From Arenibacter sp041392165 (GTDB lineage Bacteria; Bacteroidota; Bacteroidia; Flavobacteriales; Flavobacteriaceae), in contig JAWKMN010000008.1 in NCBI GenBank assembly GCA_041392165.1, positions 87,220-151,219 on the forward strand: a stretch of 64,000 nucleotides of DNA. Direction: 5' to 3'. Every line of letters begins with the position of its first letter. The first letter of the stretch is position 1. Under the pieces are notes generated by a model. The model was not told the DNA's origin, ran no database searches, and saw only the letters and a list, made by a program, of their open reading frames with translations. The position numbers and the translations under genes are program-made. Below are positions 7,749 through 16,694 of this stretch, in pieces.

Positions 7749-8348
7749 ATGAAAAGAATAGTCAATTACTTTCTACAAGGCTTGTTATACATTGCGCCCT
7801 TGGGAATCACGGCATATATTATTTATATCATATTCCATTTTATAGATAATTTACTGAAAGATAAACTGGAGGAAATTTTTAATATTGACATTCCAGGATT
7901 GGGATTGGCAGTAATCTTTTTATTTCTTGTTCTGGTCGGGATAATCGGACAAAGTATATTTGCCCGACCCTTTAAAGACCTATTTAAACGGATTATTGAA
8001 AAGGCCCCTTTACTAAAGTTGATATTTTCAGCTTTGAACGACCTCTTTTCCGCTTTTGTCGGCAAGGAAAAGAAGTTCAATAAGCCTGTTATGGTCTTGG
8101 TAAACCCTATATCGAATTTAGAAAAGTTAGGTTTCCTGACCGAAGAGGATTTAAGCATCCTTGATGAAAAGGAAAAAGTAGCCGTTTACTTTCCCCATTC
8201 CTATAATTTTTCCGGAGAATTGTTCATCGTACCCAAAAATCAAATAAGGTCAATAGATGTAAATCCTTCGATGGTTATGAAATTTATTTTATCGGGAGGT
8301 GTTTCAGGTGTTTATGAAGAAAAAGAAATCGCTAATGATCTAAATTAA
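7749..8348 (+). CDS. DUF502 family inner-membrane protein
   Basis: A 199-aa protein with two hydrophobic helices in the first half (about residues 8-32, FLQGLLYIAPLGITAYIIYIIF in character, and 48-68, LGLAVIFLFLVLVGIIGQS). A conserved soluble part follows: PVMVLVNPISNLEKLGFLTE and YFPHSYNFSGELFIVPKNQI. These are hallmark blocks of DUF502. Function is unknown; homologues are found widely in bacteria and plants. It is a single gene, with 53 bp between it and the YdeI-like gene on the same strand. Confidence 0.88.
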   Translation: MKRIVNYFLQGLLYIAPLGITAYIIYIIFHFIDNLLKDKLEEIFNIDIPGLGLAVIFLFLVLVGIIGQSIFARPFKDLFKRIIEKAPLLKLIFSALNDLFSAFVGKEKKFNKPVMVLVNPISNLEKLGFLTEEDLSILDEKEKVAVYFPHSYNFSGELFIVPKNQIRSIDVNPSMVMKFILSGGVSGVYEEKEIANDLN

Positions 8349-8401
8349 AATAAATCGAGCTCCCCTTAATATAGCATCAATACCTACAAAAATCATACAT
8401 T

Positions 8402-8986
8402 ATGAATCCAAAAGTTGTCGATAGATTTTTAGACAGGGCCAAAAAATGGAAGCTGGAAATGACATTGCTGAGGGAAATCTGCCGGGATTGCGGCCTCACG
8501 GAAGAATTTAAGTGGATGCACCCCTGTTATACGTTTCAAGAAAAAAATGTGGTTCTAATCCACGGTTTTAAAGAATATTGTGCCCTTCTTTTTCACAAAG
8601 GTGTCCTGTTAAAGGACACTGATAAAATTTTAATCCAACAAACCGAGAACGTACAATCCGCCCGTCAGATCCGATTTACAGGCCTCCAGGAAATCAGGGA
8701 TCTAAAATCTACCATCAAGGCCTATATTTTTGAGGCCATGGAAGTAGAAAGGGCAGGATTGGAAGTGCCTATGAAAAAGACCTCCGATTTTAACATACCT
8801 GATGAATTTAAAAAAGCCTTGGATAATGACCCAGATTTAAAAACTGCTTTCCAAAGCTTGACCCCGGGGAGGCAAAGAGGGTATCTGCTATATTTTTCAC
8901 AGGCCAAACAGTCTGCCACAAGAACCAACAGGGTGGAAAAACATATCCCAAAAATCCTCCAAGGCAAAGGATTGAACGACCAATAA
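8402..8986 (+). CDS. YdeI/OmpD-associated, DUF1801-type protein
   Basis: A 194-aa soluble protein. The N-terminal half is a DUF1801-like fold (LREICRDCGLTEEFKWMHPCYTF and NVVLIHGFKEYCALLFHKG). The C-terminal part carries the YdeI helix typical of bacteriocin-protection annotations: FKKALDNDPDLKTAFQSLTPGRQRGYLLYFSQAKQ, with R/K-rich residues afterwards. The biochemical role of this family is not established. Spacing suggests it could share a transcript with the DUF502 gene. Confidence 0.85.
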   Translation: MNPKVVDRFLDRAKKWKLEMTLLREICRDCGLTEEFKWMHPCYTFQEKNVVLIHGFKEYCALLFHKGVLLKDTDKILIQQTENVQSARQIRFTGLQEIRDLKSTIKAYIFEAMEVERAGLEVPMKKTSDFNIPDEFKKALDNDPDLKTAFQSLTPGRQRGYLLYFSQAKQSATRTNRVEKHIPKILQGKGLNDQ

Positions 8987-9422
8987 TAGGGATAGAACAT
9001 ATCCCGACCATAATTATACGTCAAAGGCAGGGGTTTTGGAACGAATTATATTTAGACTGTAGGCAAAAAACAGATTTCACTGTGGATTACCAAAGTTTTT
9101 GGACCTATAGTAACGGTAATGAATTCCGATAGTTACTGGGAGACGGTAAAGCCATTGGCCGCGATCAACATTGAACCTTGAACTTTCTCCCTGCCAACTG
9201 CTACTGCCTACTAACCACTACCCATACCAGCTCCAATTTCGACTCCGCCTGCCCGATGACGAGGCAAGCCAACCCCTCTCAAGAGGGAAATTTTTCAACA
9301 CTGCCTGCAGAACATCATTACCTCTTGCTTTTGGCTTATAGCAAAAATACTTTCAGAAGCTAAAGCGGGGTGCCCTAGAGTGCGTAGCTGCCCTACTTCG
9401 TTCTAGAACTAATATCAATAAA
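8987..9422. other. Intergenic with dispersed repeats
   Basis: There is no gene here. It holds one AACCTTGAACTTT copy at 9174-9186, followed directly by CCTGCCAACTGCTACTGCC, a word that recurs in related form (reverse strand) at about 22399-22424 and at 46600-46640. The rest is low-information sequence. Confidence 0.5.
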
Positions 9423-9453
9423 CAATGCCCAGGATACAAGACCCTGGGCATTG
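9423..9453 (-). terminator. Terminator of the Gfo/Idh/MocA gene
   Basis: A perfect 11-bp stem, CAATGCCCAGG (9423-9433) and CCTGGGCATTG (9443-9453), has a 9-nt loop. It lies 57 bp beyond the stop of the oxidoreductase gene and is followed on the minus strand by TTTATTGATATT. Confidence 0.65.
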
Positions 9454-9509
9454 CCCTTACTCCAACGAACCATTTGGTGATAATGATTGTTATCTGGAGC
9501 TATCCTCTA

Positions 9510-10847
9510 TTAAACGTTTTCGGGAACTTCAAACCCTTCCCTATAATCCCGTCTTAGCATTTTATCCGCCTCCGGGTCGTTTACGAACGACTCGGATTTT
9601 GGGTTGAAGGTAAGCACACGATCCAATCTATAGGCTATATTGCCCAAATGTGCCAGACCAGAGGATAGGTGAGCCGTTTCCACAGGACCGTTCAGTATCG
9701 TTTTATCGCGCTTGCGCACCGCTTCAATAAAATTGGCAAAATGTCCGTCCGTTCCTCCGGCCCCGCGATCCATTTCCGATCCTGATTTTCCACCATCCTC
9801 GCCAGATTTACCGGGGGTCCTATCCTTTCCTAAATAGGTTTTATACTTGTCATAACCATCTACGACCAAAATACCCTTATCACCATAGAAAATGTTACCT
9901 ACGGTGGCACCCTCCTCCGTATTGGTACACCAAGGGCGTACTTCGAACTGTATGATCTTTCTTTCCTCAGGGTAGTTATATACCGAAGTAAGTACTTCCG
10001 GCACCTCCTTACAATCGTCCCAAAGGTACTTACCGCCCATGGAAGTGATCTTGGTAGGAAGCCCTACATCCAAGCCCCACATACATAGGTCGGTTTCATG
10101 AATACCCTGATTTCCTACATCCCCGTTGCCATAATCCCAATGCCAATGCCAATTGTAATGTACCAAATTCCTGGTAAAAGGTCGTTTTGGGGCCGGTCCC
10201 GTCCATAGGTCATAATCTATTCCTGGAGGAACGGGAGAGAATCCCTTATCCCCGATATCCCCTCTCCAACGAAAAACAATGCCCCTGGCCATATATACCC
10301 TTCCTATATATCCGTCCCTCATTAAATTAATTGCTTCGTTAACGGCGGGAGAACTTCTTAACTGAACCCCGTGCTGTACGATCCGATCATATTTTGCGGC
10401 CGCTTCTACCATTTTACGTCCCTCCCATATGTTGTGCGACCCTGGTTTTTCCACATAGGCGTCCTTCCCGGCCTGACAGGCCCAAATAACGGAAAGTGCA
10501 TGCCAGTGGTTGGGAGAGGCAATACTAACTACATCAATATCCTTATCATCCATAACCCTGCGCAGATCCTGCTCCAACGCAACATCTTTTTTGTAGGTTT
10601 CTTTAAAGGCCTTTTGTCGTTCCCTTAAAAGATTCATGTCGGGATCACATAATGTGGTGACCTGAACATTTTTCTGTACCATTAGGCCTTCAATATGGCT
10701 TTTTCCGCGTCCATTAACGCCCAAAACGGCCGCATTGATACGGTCGTTGGCCCCGAATACGGTAGACGATATAATGGTCGGGGCCGCAATAACAGCCGAC
10801 CCGGCCACGGCCGTTCTTTTAATAAAGGATCTTCTCGTTGAATTCAT
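9510..10847 (-). CDS. Tat-exported Gfo/Idh/MocA family oxidoreductase
   Basis: A 445-aa NAD(P)-dependent sugar dehydrogenase-like protein. The N-terminus is a twin-arginine signal (RRSFIK, then AVAGSAVIAAPTII), so it is expected to fold in the cytoplasm and act in the periplasm. The Rossmann domain opens with AAVLGVNGRGKSHIEG, and the conserved EKPGSHNIWEGRKMVEAA holds the catalytic-type Lys of EKP. The C-terminal domain is of Gfo/Idh/MocA type. Relatives oxidise glycosides or inositols, sometimes to 3-keto sugars, but the substrate here cannot be read. It is a single gene with a strong terminator. Confidence 0.93.
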   Translation of the reverse strand: MNSTRRSFIKRTAVAGSAVIAAPTIISSTVFGANDRINAAVLGVNGRGKSHIEGLMVQKNVQVTTLCDPDMNLLRERQKAFKETYKKDVALEQDLRRVMDDKDIDVVSIASPNHWHALSVIWACQAGKDAYVEKPGSHNIWEGRKMVEAAAKYDRIVQHGVQLRSSPAVNEAINLMRDGYIGRVYMARGIVFRWRGDIGDKGFSPVPPGIDYDLWTGPAPKRPFTRNLVHYNWHWHWDYGNGDVGNQGIHETDLCMWGLDVGLPTKITSMGGKYLWDDCKEVPEVLTSVYNYPEERKIIQFEVRPWCTNTEEGATVGNIFYGDKGILVVDGYDKYKTYLGKDRTPGKSGEDGGKSGSEMDRGAGGTDGHFANFIEAVRKRDKTILNGPVETAHLSSGLAHLGNIAYRLDRVLTFNPKSESFVNDPEADKMLRRDYREGFEVPENV

Positions 10848-11070
10848 CTGACTCTATATTTATAATTAGTATGATTACACGCTCATATTAATAACGCTCG
10901 CATGTGTTATTTAAAGCTTTAAGCTATCGCCCTGTCAATCAAATTAAGAGTCAACTATCCGGATTTCTCCGTCCTGGTCCTATTTATAGCGGACCGGACA
11001 CCTAATGCTATGACCCTTAAAGCAAAAAACATTTACTTTTGCTATGAAAGTTAGTATAATTTTTTTATTC

Positions 11071-11082
11071 GTTAACGTTAAC
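11071..11082. promoter_or_regulatory. LacI/GalR-like operator palindrome
   Basis: GTTAACGTTAAC is a perfect 12-bp palindrome with a central CG, as in operators of the LacI/GalR family. It sits in the 391-bp gap between the divergent oxidoreductase (start 10847) and DUF1801 (start 11239) genes. No LacI regulator lies in the window. The remainder of the gap is AT-rich, with no other feature recognised. Confidence 0.4.
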
Positions 11083-11238
11083 AGCGATAGTTTTTTGTAT
11101 TTTTTTACTTAAAACAAATAAAGCTAAATAACGCAACCACCTTTTTTACCAATAATTTGGGTAAATTTGCTTTATACGCTGCTACTGAAAATCCATGTTG
11201 TTTGCCAGTCCGGACCCATATTAAATTCTGATACTACT

Positions 11239-11667
11239 ATGACAAAGCTTAAGATAAGGACAGATGCAAGGGTGGCATTGGTTTTTGATAACTATCCCCC
11301 GGATATCCGATCAAGAATGGAATACCTGAGAACCCTGATCCTGACCACTGCCGAAAAAATAGAGGGTATTGGCCTATTGGAGGAAACTTTGAAATGGGGC
11401 GAGCCCAGTTATCTCACCAAAATTGGAAGTACCCTAAGAATAGATTGGAAATCTAAAAATCCAAATCAATATGCCATCTACTTCCAGTGTACCAGTAAGT
11501 TGGTACCCACCTTTAAGATGATGTACAACAATACCTTCAGGTTCAACGGTAACAGGGCCATCATATTTTATATTGCAGATCCAATCCCGGAAGAGGCATT
11601 AAGGTCGTGCATCACTGCTGCCCTCACTTATCACAAGGTAAAACACCTACCTTCATTGGGCATGTAA
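11239..11667 (+). CDS. DUF1801 domain protein
   Basis: A 142-aa soluble protein, taken from ATG 11239. The longer frame from 11167 adds residues (MLYTLLLKIHVV) that look like translated promoter DNA. The DUF1801 signature can be seen: a helix with YPPDIRSRMEYLRTLIL, then LLEETLKWGEPSYLTK, and later IYFQCTSKLVPTFKMMYN and GNRAIIFYI. Function is unknown; family members resemble YdhG and frataxin-like folds. The gene is monocistronic. Confidence 0.85.
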   Translation: MTKLKIRTDARVALVFDNYPPDIRSRMEYLRTLILTTAEKIEGIGLLEETLKWGEPSYLTKIGSTLRIDWKSKNPNQYAIYFQCTSKLVPTFKMMYNNTFRFNGNRAIIFYIADPIPEEALRSCITAALTYHKVKHLPSLGM

Positions 11668-11755
11668 ATTGTAATAAACAGAAGGCTTCCCTACAGCGCT
11701 TAACTCATTGTTTTCCAGCATTAGGCAATTTATTATTTATATTTATTATAAATAA

Positions 11756-11821
11756 TTTGGTCTATTCAAATCTTCAAGATACTTTTGTCGTCCAATAATT
11801 ATTTATTATTAGTCTAAATAA
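11756..11821 (+). promoter_or_regulatory. Promoter of the siderophore receptor with possible metal-regulator site
   Basis: TTTG at 11756-11759 and TACTTTTG at 11780-11787, separated by 20 bp, match both parts of the Bacteroidota promoter consensus. Just downstream, TTATTAGTCTAAATAA (11806-11821) contains the dyad TTAG-T-CTAA with AT-rich flanks, which could be a Fur- or DtxR-type operator on an iron-uptake gene. The promoter call is good; the operator call is tentative. Confidence 0.65.
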
Positions 11822-11828
11822 ATATAAA

Positions 11829-14252
11829 ATGAGACACCTACCAACATTACTACTTTTCCTTGGCTTAAGTTCCTTAGCTCTTGCACAGGACACAACCGTA
11901 AGTGGAACCATAAAAGACAATACCGATATCCCTTTATTGGGGGTACATATCGCATTAAAAAATTCGCAAATTGGGACACAGAGCGATGAAAATGGCTATT
12001 TTGAAATCGCCCATCTTGAAGAAGGCGGACATATCCTGTCCATTTCCTATCTTGGTTTTAGGACCAGGGATATCCCATTTTCCATCAGCAACGGAAAAGC
12101 AGTTGATCTAGGGGACCTGATCTTGTATGAAGGAAATGAAATCCTAACCGAAGTAATTGTAGAAGGGGAACGTATCAATAAGTTTTCTAGAAAGAAAACG
12201 GCCTATGTATCCAAACTTCCATTGAAGGATATAGAGAACACACAGGTCTACAACACTATTACCACGGATCTTTTGGAGTCGCAAATAGTGACCAACTTTG
12301 ATGATGCCCTTAAAAATGCCGCTGGGGTAGAAAACCTGTGGACCTCAACCGGTAGGGGCGGTGATGGGGCGGGATATTATTCCATGCGCGGATTCTCGGT
12401 ACAACCTCAACTGGTAAACGGCCTGCCAGGATTGACCAACGGCACCATAAATCCCGCAAATATTGAACGGATCGAAGTTTTAAAAGGTCCTTCCGCCACA
12501 TTGTTCGGCAATGCGGTAAGCTCCTATGGCGGCCTAATAAATGTAGTAACCAAAAAACCCTATGCCGGTAATGGGGGGGAACTTTCCTTTACCTCGGGCA
12601 CCTATGGCCTAAATCAGATTACCGGCGATTTCAATACCGCACTCAACAAAAGTGAAAATCTATATTTTAGGCTCAACACCTCTTACGCCACGGAACAAAG
12701 TTTTCAGGATGCCGGCTTTAGAAAATCCTTTTTTGTTGCCCCTTCCCTATCCTACAAGGTAAACAACCAATTATCCTTCTCTTTCTACGGTGAAATTACA
12801 CAGGCGGAACAGACCAATCCTATGTTTTTGTTCTTGAACAGAAGCGGGCCAACAGAGGCAGGAGATCTTAACGGACTGGGCTACAACAATAAACTATCGT
12901 TTACCAGTAACGACCTGACCTTAGAAAATCCTACCCAAAATTACCGAATAGAAATGGACTATAAGTTGTCCGACACTTGGCAATCCCAAACCCTACTTTC
13001 CAAAAGCGCTACCTCTACCAAAGGGTACTATTCCTACCTGTTCGATTACGGTATTTTGGGGAACGATACCTTTACCAGATTTATCAACAAACAGAATGCC
13101 AATACCCAAACCACGGATATCCAACAAAATTTTATTGGCGATTTTAAAATTGCTACATTGAGAAACCGTATGGTTATTGGTCTGGACTATTTCAATGCCA
13201 CAGAGACCAACAATAGTACCGGCTATGCCTTTTATGGAAACATTACTCCCGAAGGCGGCGCCAATGGGGACAATCCTTTTACCGCAGAAGTGGAAACCGA
13301 TCCGTACCCTTTGTCCGCGGCCGGCGTAGATGCGGTGTTGGCTTCCAAGGCTGCAGGGAACATTAAGTCCAAATATCATATTTATAGTCTTTATGCTTCC
13401 AATGTTATAAATATTACCAATAAGCTATCGGCAATGCTTGGCCTACGTGTAGATCGTTTTGATAACGAAGGTAATTTGGCCAACCTGGATGATGATTATG
13501 ACCAAACCGCCCTGTCTCCCAAGTTTGGACTGCTATACCAACCCCTCTTGGACCAACTTTCCATTTTCGCCAATTATCAAAACGGTTTTACCAATGTTGC
13601 CCCCCAATTGGTAGGGGATCCGGACGCCGGACCACAGACGCTGGAAACATTTGACCCGGAACAGGCCAATCAGTTGGAATTTGGCGTGAAGACCAATCTC
13701 TTTAACAATAGATGGAACGCCACGCTAAGTTACTACGACATTACCGTAAAGGACCGTGTAATTACGGACCCCTCCTCGCCCTTTAACAAAATCCAGGGTG
13801 GAGAAGTGAAAAGCAAAGGTTTTGAAATCGAAATCAATGCCAATCCATTTAAAGGTTTAAACCTTAGGGCCGGCTTTAGCCATAACGACAGTGAGACCAC
13901 CAAATCGGACAATTCGGAGATATTGAATAGAAGACCCTTGGAAGCCGGGCCGGAAACGCAGTATAATTTTTGGGCCAACTATGAATTGCAAGGGGGCCAA
14001 TTGGACGGTATTGGTTTTGGATTGGGATTTAACGGGGCCAGTGAGCGTTTTGCCATAAACTATGCCTCTACAGGAGAATTTATCCTGCCCAGCTATACTA
14101 TTGCCAATGCCTCTGTTTATTATCAGGCGAACAAATATCGCATTGGATTAAAACTTAACAACGCCTTTAACAAGGAATATTATAAAGGATGGTCCACCGT
14201 AAATCCACAGGCTCCCAGAGTGCTTTTGGCCAATTTCGCCTACAGGTTTTAA
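11829..14252 (+). CDS. TonB-dependent siderophore-type receptor
   Basis: An 807-aa outer-membrane receptor. Signal peptide residues 1-19 (ending LALAQ) are followed by a carboxypeptidase-like regulatory domain over about 24-110 (VSGTIKDNTDIPLLGVHIALKN). The plug runs over about 130-245 with YSMRGFSVQPQLVNGLPG and NPANIERIEVLKGPSATLFGN, then a 22-strand barrel ending in LLANFAYRF, with terminal aromatic Phe. Plug motifs place it in the ferric-siderophore group. Transport uses TonB/ExbBD encoded elsewhere. It lies 20 bp upstream of a PepSY protein gene, a frequent pairing for iron-siderophore reduction. Confidence 0.94.
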   Translation: MRHLPTLLLFLGLSSLALAQDTTVSGTIKDNTDIPLLGVHIALKNSQIGTQSDENGYFEIAHLEEGGHILSISYLGFRTRDIPFSISNGKAVDLGDLILYEGNEILTEVIVEGERINKFSRKKTAYVSKLPLKDIENTQVYNTITTDLLESQIVTNFDDALKNAAGVENLWTSTGRGGDGAGYYSMRGFSVQPQLVNGLPGLTNGTINPANIERIEVLKGPSATLFGNAVSSYGGLINVVTKKPYAGNGGELSFTSGTYGLNQITGDFNTALNKSENLYFRLNTSYATEQSFQDAGFRKSFFVAPSLSYKVNNQLSFSFYGEITQAEQTNPMFLFLNRSGPTEAGDLNGLGYNNKLSFTSNDLTLENPTQNYRIEMDYKLSDTWQSQTLLSKSATSTKGYYSYLFDYGILGNDTFTRFINKQNANTQTTDIQQNFIGDFKIATLRNRMVIGLDYFNATETNNSTGYAFYGNITPEGGANGDNPFTAEVETDPYPLSAAGVDAVLASKAAGNIKSKYHIYSLYASNVINITNKLSAMLGLRVDRFDNEGNLANLDDDYDQTALSPKFGLLYQPLLDQLSIFANYQNGFTNVAPQLVGDPDAGPQTLETFDPEQANQLEFGVKTNLFNNRWNATLSYYDITVKDRVITDPSSPFNKIQGGEVKSKGFEIEINANPFKGLNLRAGFSHNDSETTKSDNSEILNRRPLEAGPETQYNFWANYELQGGQLDGIGFGLGFNGASERFAINYASTGEFILPSYTIANASVYYQANKYRIGLKLNNAFNKEYYKGWSTVNPQAPRVLLANFAYRF

Positions 14253-14272
14253 GCATAAAATAGATTTTTAAC

Positions 14273-15421
14273 ATGGTACGAATGAACCTCAGAAAAATCA
14301 TCTTCGAACTTCATAAGATTTTAGGCCTTACCACTGGTATCGTTGTATTTATTGTTGCCATTACCGGTTGTTGTTGGGCCTTTAAGGAAGAGATTGAAAG
14401 CCTGTACGACGACTATAAAAAGGTGAGCCCCCAAAACGGGCCTATGCTTACCCCTACTGAGGCCAAAATGTACGCCAAGGAGGTTTTTCCCAACAACCAT
14501 ATACACGGTACCCTATATAAAAAGGCAGATGATGCCGTAGAGGTGATTTTTTACGACCCGGAACCGGAGTTTTACCAGAGTGTTTTTCTAAACCCCTATA
14601 CTGGCAAAGTGATACAGGTAGATGATCATTTATCCGGATTTTTCGCCTTCATACTAAAAGGCCATATGCGCCTATGGTTGCCAAAAGAAATTGGGGAACA
14701 GGTGGTAGGAGCGTCCATCTTAATATTTATGGCCATCATCCTTTCCGGAATCTTCCTTTGGGTGCCCAAGAAGCGTAAGAACCTTAAACAACGCTTAAGG
14801 TTTGATTGGAAAGATACGACCCGTTGGAAACGGAAAAACTTTGATCTTCACACCATAATAGGTTTTTACATATGTTCCCTAGCGTTGATCCTTGCCTTTA
14901 CAGGTTCGGTAATGTCCTATAATTGGATGAAGTATGTACTGTACAAATCCTTGGGGGGAGACAAGGAAGCCGCATTTATTATTCCCAAAAATAGCGGTTC
15001 CCCAGACCATAGCGACACAACATTGCCTATAGACCTTCTTATACCCAAACTTCGGGCAGCATCTCCCAATGCGGAAAGTTTTGAACTACATTACCCGAAA
15101 ACAGAGGACGAAAGTATTTATGTGGAAGTTTCCAATAGTACGGGCCTTTATTACGATTCTGACTTTCGTTTTTTTGACCAACATACCTTGGAGGAAATAG
15201 AAACTCCCAGCATATATGGCAAATACGAAAATACCAAGGTAGCGGATAAAATACTGCGTATGAACTACGACATCCACATTGGGGCCATTGGCGGCATTGT
15301 TGGAAAGATTATTGCCTTTTTGGTTAGCCTGCTAACAGCAAGTTTGCCGGTTACCGGAATATTGTTATGGTACGGCAGAACCTATAAAAAGAAAAAGGGT
15401 TTGGTTAAAATAGAAATCTAA
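14273..15421 (+). CDS. PepSY-associated TM protein, probable ferric-siderophore reductase partner
   Basis: A 382-aa inner-membrane protein with four hydrophobic segments (about residues 20-38, 142-165, 195-220 and 340-362) surrounding large periplasmic PepSY-type domains. The first helix carries HKILGLTTGIVVFIVAITG, and RKNFDLHTIIGFYIC marks the second half; conserved His in the helices may bind haem. Such proteins follow TonB receptors in iron-uptake operons and are thought to reduce the imported ferric complex. ATG 14273 or 14282 could be the start; the difference is three residues. Confidence 0.9.
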   Translation: MVRMNLRKIIFELHKILGLTTGIVVFIVAITGCCWAFKEEIESLYDDYKKVSPQNGPMLTPTEAKMYAKEVFPNNHIHGTLYKKADDAVEVIFYDPEPEFYQSVFLNPYTGKVIQVDDHLSGFFAFILKGHMRLWLPKEIGEQVVGASILIFMAIILSGIFLWVPKKRKNLKQRLRFDWKDTTRWKRKNFDLHTIIGFYICSLALILAFTGSVMSYNWMKYVLYKSLGGDKEAAFIIPKNSGSPDHSDTTLPIDLLIPKLRAASPNAESFELHYPKTEDESIYVEVSNSTGLYYDSDFRFFDQHTLEEIETPSIYGKYENTKVADKILRMNYDIHIGAIGGIVGKIIAFLVSLLTASLPVTGILLWYGRTYKKKKGLVKIEI

Positions 15422-15484
15422 TAAAAAGGAAAAAAGCCAGCATAATTCCGTACCTTTTCGACAAGTAGATTTACCATTACCTGA

Positions 15485-15964
15485 ATGAAGCCCAAGATCG
15501 AATTAAAAATAGCCCAAACCACAATAGACTTTACACATGCCAAAAAGTTAATCTTGGAATATGTTAGCTGGCTGGGCATTGATCTGTCCTTTCAAAATTT
15601 TGATCAAGAAATGGCAGGCCTGCCCCAAATGTACCGTCCTGAGGATGGCGGATTATTTATAGCCTCCATTAACGATGAAGCCGTTGGCATTGCCGGACTA
15701 CGAAGGTTCAATAGCAAAGATGGAGAAATAAAACGCATGTACGTTCAACCCAATAGTAGGGGTATGGGCATAGGCCAATTACTCCTCGCCCAATGTATCG
15801 GTAAGGCCAAAGAACTCGGTTACGACACCATAAAACTGGACACCGCAGACTTTATGGAATCGGCCATTAAAATGTATACCGGCAATGGCTTTGTAGAAAT
15901 AGGGGCCTACCGCTACAATCCACACGAAGCTACGAAATACTATGAACTAAGCCTAAAAAAGTAG
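15485..15964 (+). CDS. GNAT family N-acetyltransferase
   Basis: A 159-aa acetyltransferase. The acetyl-CoA binding motif A can be seen as IKRMYVQPNSRGMGIGQLLLAQ (R-x-x-G-x-G type), preceded by the beta-strand GIAGLRRF and followed by IKLDTADFMESAIKMYTGNGFVEI, the motif B region. The acceptor substrate cannot be inferred. It lies 63 bp after the PepSY gene on the same strand, and a shared transcript is possible but not needed. Confidence 0.9.
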   Translation: MKPKIELKIAQTTIDFTHAKKLILEYVSWLGIDLSFQNFDQEMAGLPQMYRPEDGGLFIASINDEAVGIAGLRRFNSKDGEIKRMYVQPNSRGMGIGQLLLAQCIGKAKELGYDTIKLDTADFMESAIKMYTGNGFVEIGAYRYNPHEATKYYELSLKK

Positions 15965-16065
15965 ATATCCCCCTGTTCGGATGCGCCACACCACACTTAA
16001 ACAGGACATTATCATCCTTCTGTGGAGATAGACCTTGCATAAAATTCAACAATTAATTTTTATTG

Positions 16066-16087
16066 TTAGGATTCCTTATTATATTTG
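16066..16087 (+). promoter_or_regulatory. Promoter P1 with palindromic operator (thioredoxin-like gene)
   Basis: TATATTTG at 16080-16087 matches TAnnTTTG. TTAGGA-T-TCCTTA at 16066-16078 lies immediately upstream, between the expected -33 and -7, where a repressor would sit. The palindrome recurs in front of the next two genes. Confidence 0.65.
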
Positions 16088-16121
16088 TATTGCAATAATG
16101 CAATAACTTAAATTTAAAACA

Positions 16122-16355
16122 ATGAAAAAATCAGTTTTTTATCACGCAGGATGTCCGGTATGCCTTAGTGCGGAACACGACATTTTAGATTTAGTAGGAA
16201 GGGACAATGTGGAAATAGTTCACTTCGGCCAAAACAAATCTCGTATTACCGAAGCGGAAAAAGCAGGCGTTAAGTCGGTCCCTGCCCTACTTACGCCCAA
16301 CGGCAATGTGCTGCACATTAACTTTGGTGCTTCCATGGCAGATGTAAAAGGTTAA
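16122..16355 (+). CDS. Small thioredoxin/glutaredoxin-like protein
   Basis: A 77-aa cytoplasmic redox protein. The active-site motif CPVC follows the first strand (VFYHAGCPVCLSAEHDIL, Cys at residues 11 and 14). Another family landmark is the cis-Pro segment VKSVPALLTPNG at about 50-61. It lacks the N-terminal part of full thioredoxins and is closer in size to mini-glutaredoxins. It is first in a three-gene set with a DUF2024 gene and a MarR-type regulator. A matching palindrome precedes each gene, so expression is probably controlled by that regulator. Confidence 0.85.
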   Translation: MKKSVFYHAGCPVCLSAEHDILDLVGRDNVEIVHFGQNKSRITEAEKAGVKSVPALLTPNGNVLHINFGASMADVKG

Positions 16356-16374
16356 ATTTTTTTAATTTATAAAG

Positions 16375-16392
16375 TTAGGATTCCTAATTTTA
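16375..16392 (+). promoter_or_regulatory. Promoter P2 with perfect palindromic operator (DUF2024 gene)
   Basis: TTAGGA-T-TCCTAA at 16375-16387 is a perfect 13-bp palindrome. It overlaps the start of TAATTTTA (16385-16392), a 7/8 match to the -7 element. The same arrangement is seen upstream of the flanking genes. Confidence 0.6.
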
Positions 16393-16398
16393 TTTAAA

Positions 16399-16671
16399 AT
16401 GAACGACATGAAAATTTCGGTTTGGGACACCTATGTGGCCCGAGAAGACGGCAAGACGATGCATTTTGATATATTGGTACCCAGTACTCTGGAAGATAAG
16501 GAAAGTATTTTCAGTTATGGACGTAAATACCTTTCCTCCAAACCGTTCCAAACGGCCAAACTCTCCTCAAAAGAATGTAAATTCTGCCATATGGAACAGG
16601 CACCGGATAGCATAGTGGATACCATTAATAAAAAAGGATATTATATTATAGAAATGGAAAATTGCGGATAA
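16399..16671 (+). CDS. DUF2024 family protein
   Basis: A 90-aa soluble protein. MKISVWDTYVAREDGKTMHFDILVP and the ending KGYYIIEMENCG are typical of DUF2024, whose function is unknown. A CKFCH motif (C-X2-C-X-H type) near residue 66 could bind metal or be redox active. The in-frame ATG at 16408 matches family starts better and leaves a short leader from promoter P2; 16399 would be nearly leaderless. It lies between the thioredoxin-like gene and the marR gene and carries the same operator. Confidence 0.82.
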   Translation: MNDMKISVWDTYVAREDGKTMHFDILVPSTLEDKESIFSYGRKYLSSKPFQTAKLSSKECKFCHMEQAPDSIVDTINKKGYYIIEMENCG

Positions 16672-16676
16672 TATCA

Positions 16677-16694
16677 TTAGGATAACTAACTTTG
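16677..16694 (+). promoter_or_regulatory. Promoter P3 with operator (marR gene)
   Basis: TAACTTTG at 16687-16694 matches TAnnTTTG, and TTG at 16662-16664 is a possible -33 element. TTAGGATAACTAA at 16677-16689 keeps the outer TTAG/CTAA arms of the palindrome seen at P1 and P2 but has two inner mismatches. This suggests weaker autoregulation of marR. Confidence 0.55.

Noticed and set aside
9178..9363. 61-codon frame in the 9.2-kb gap
   Set aside because: It is a translation of dispersed repeat words without conserved features.
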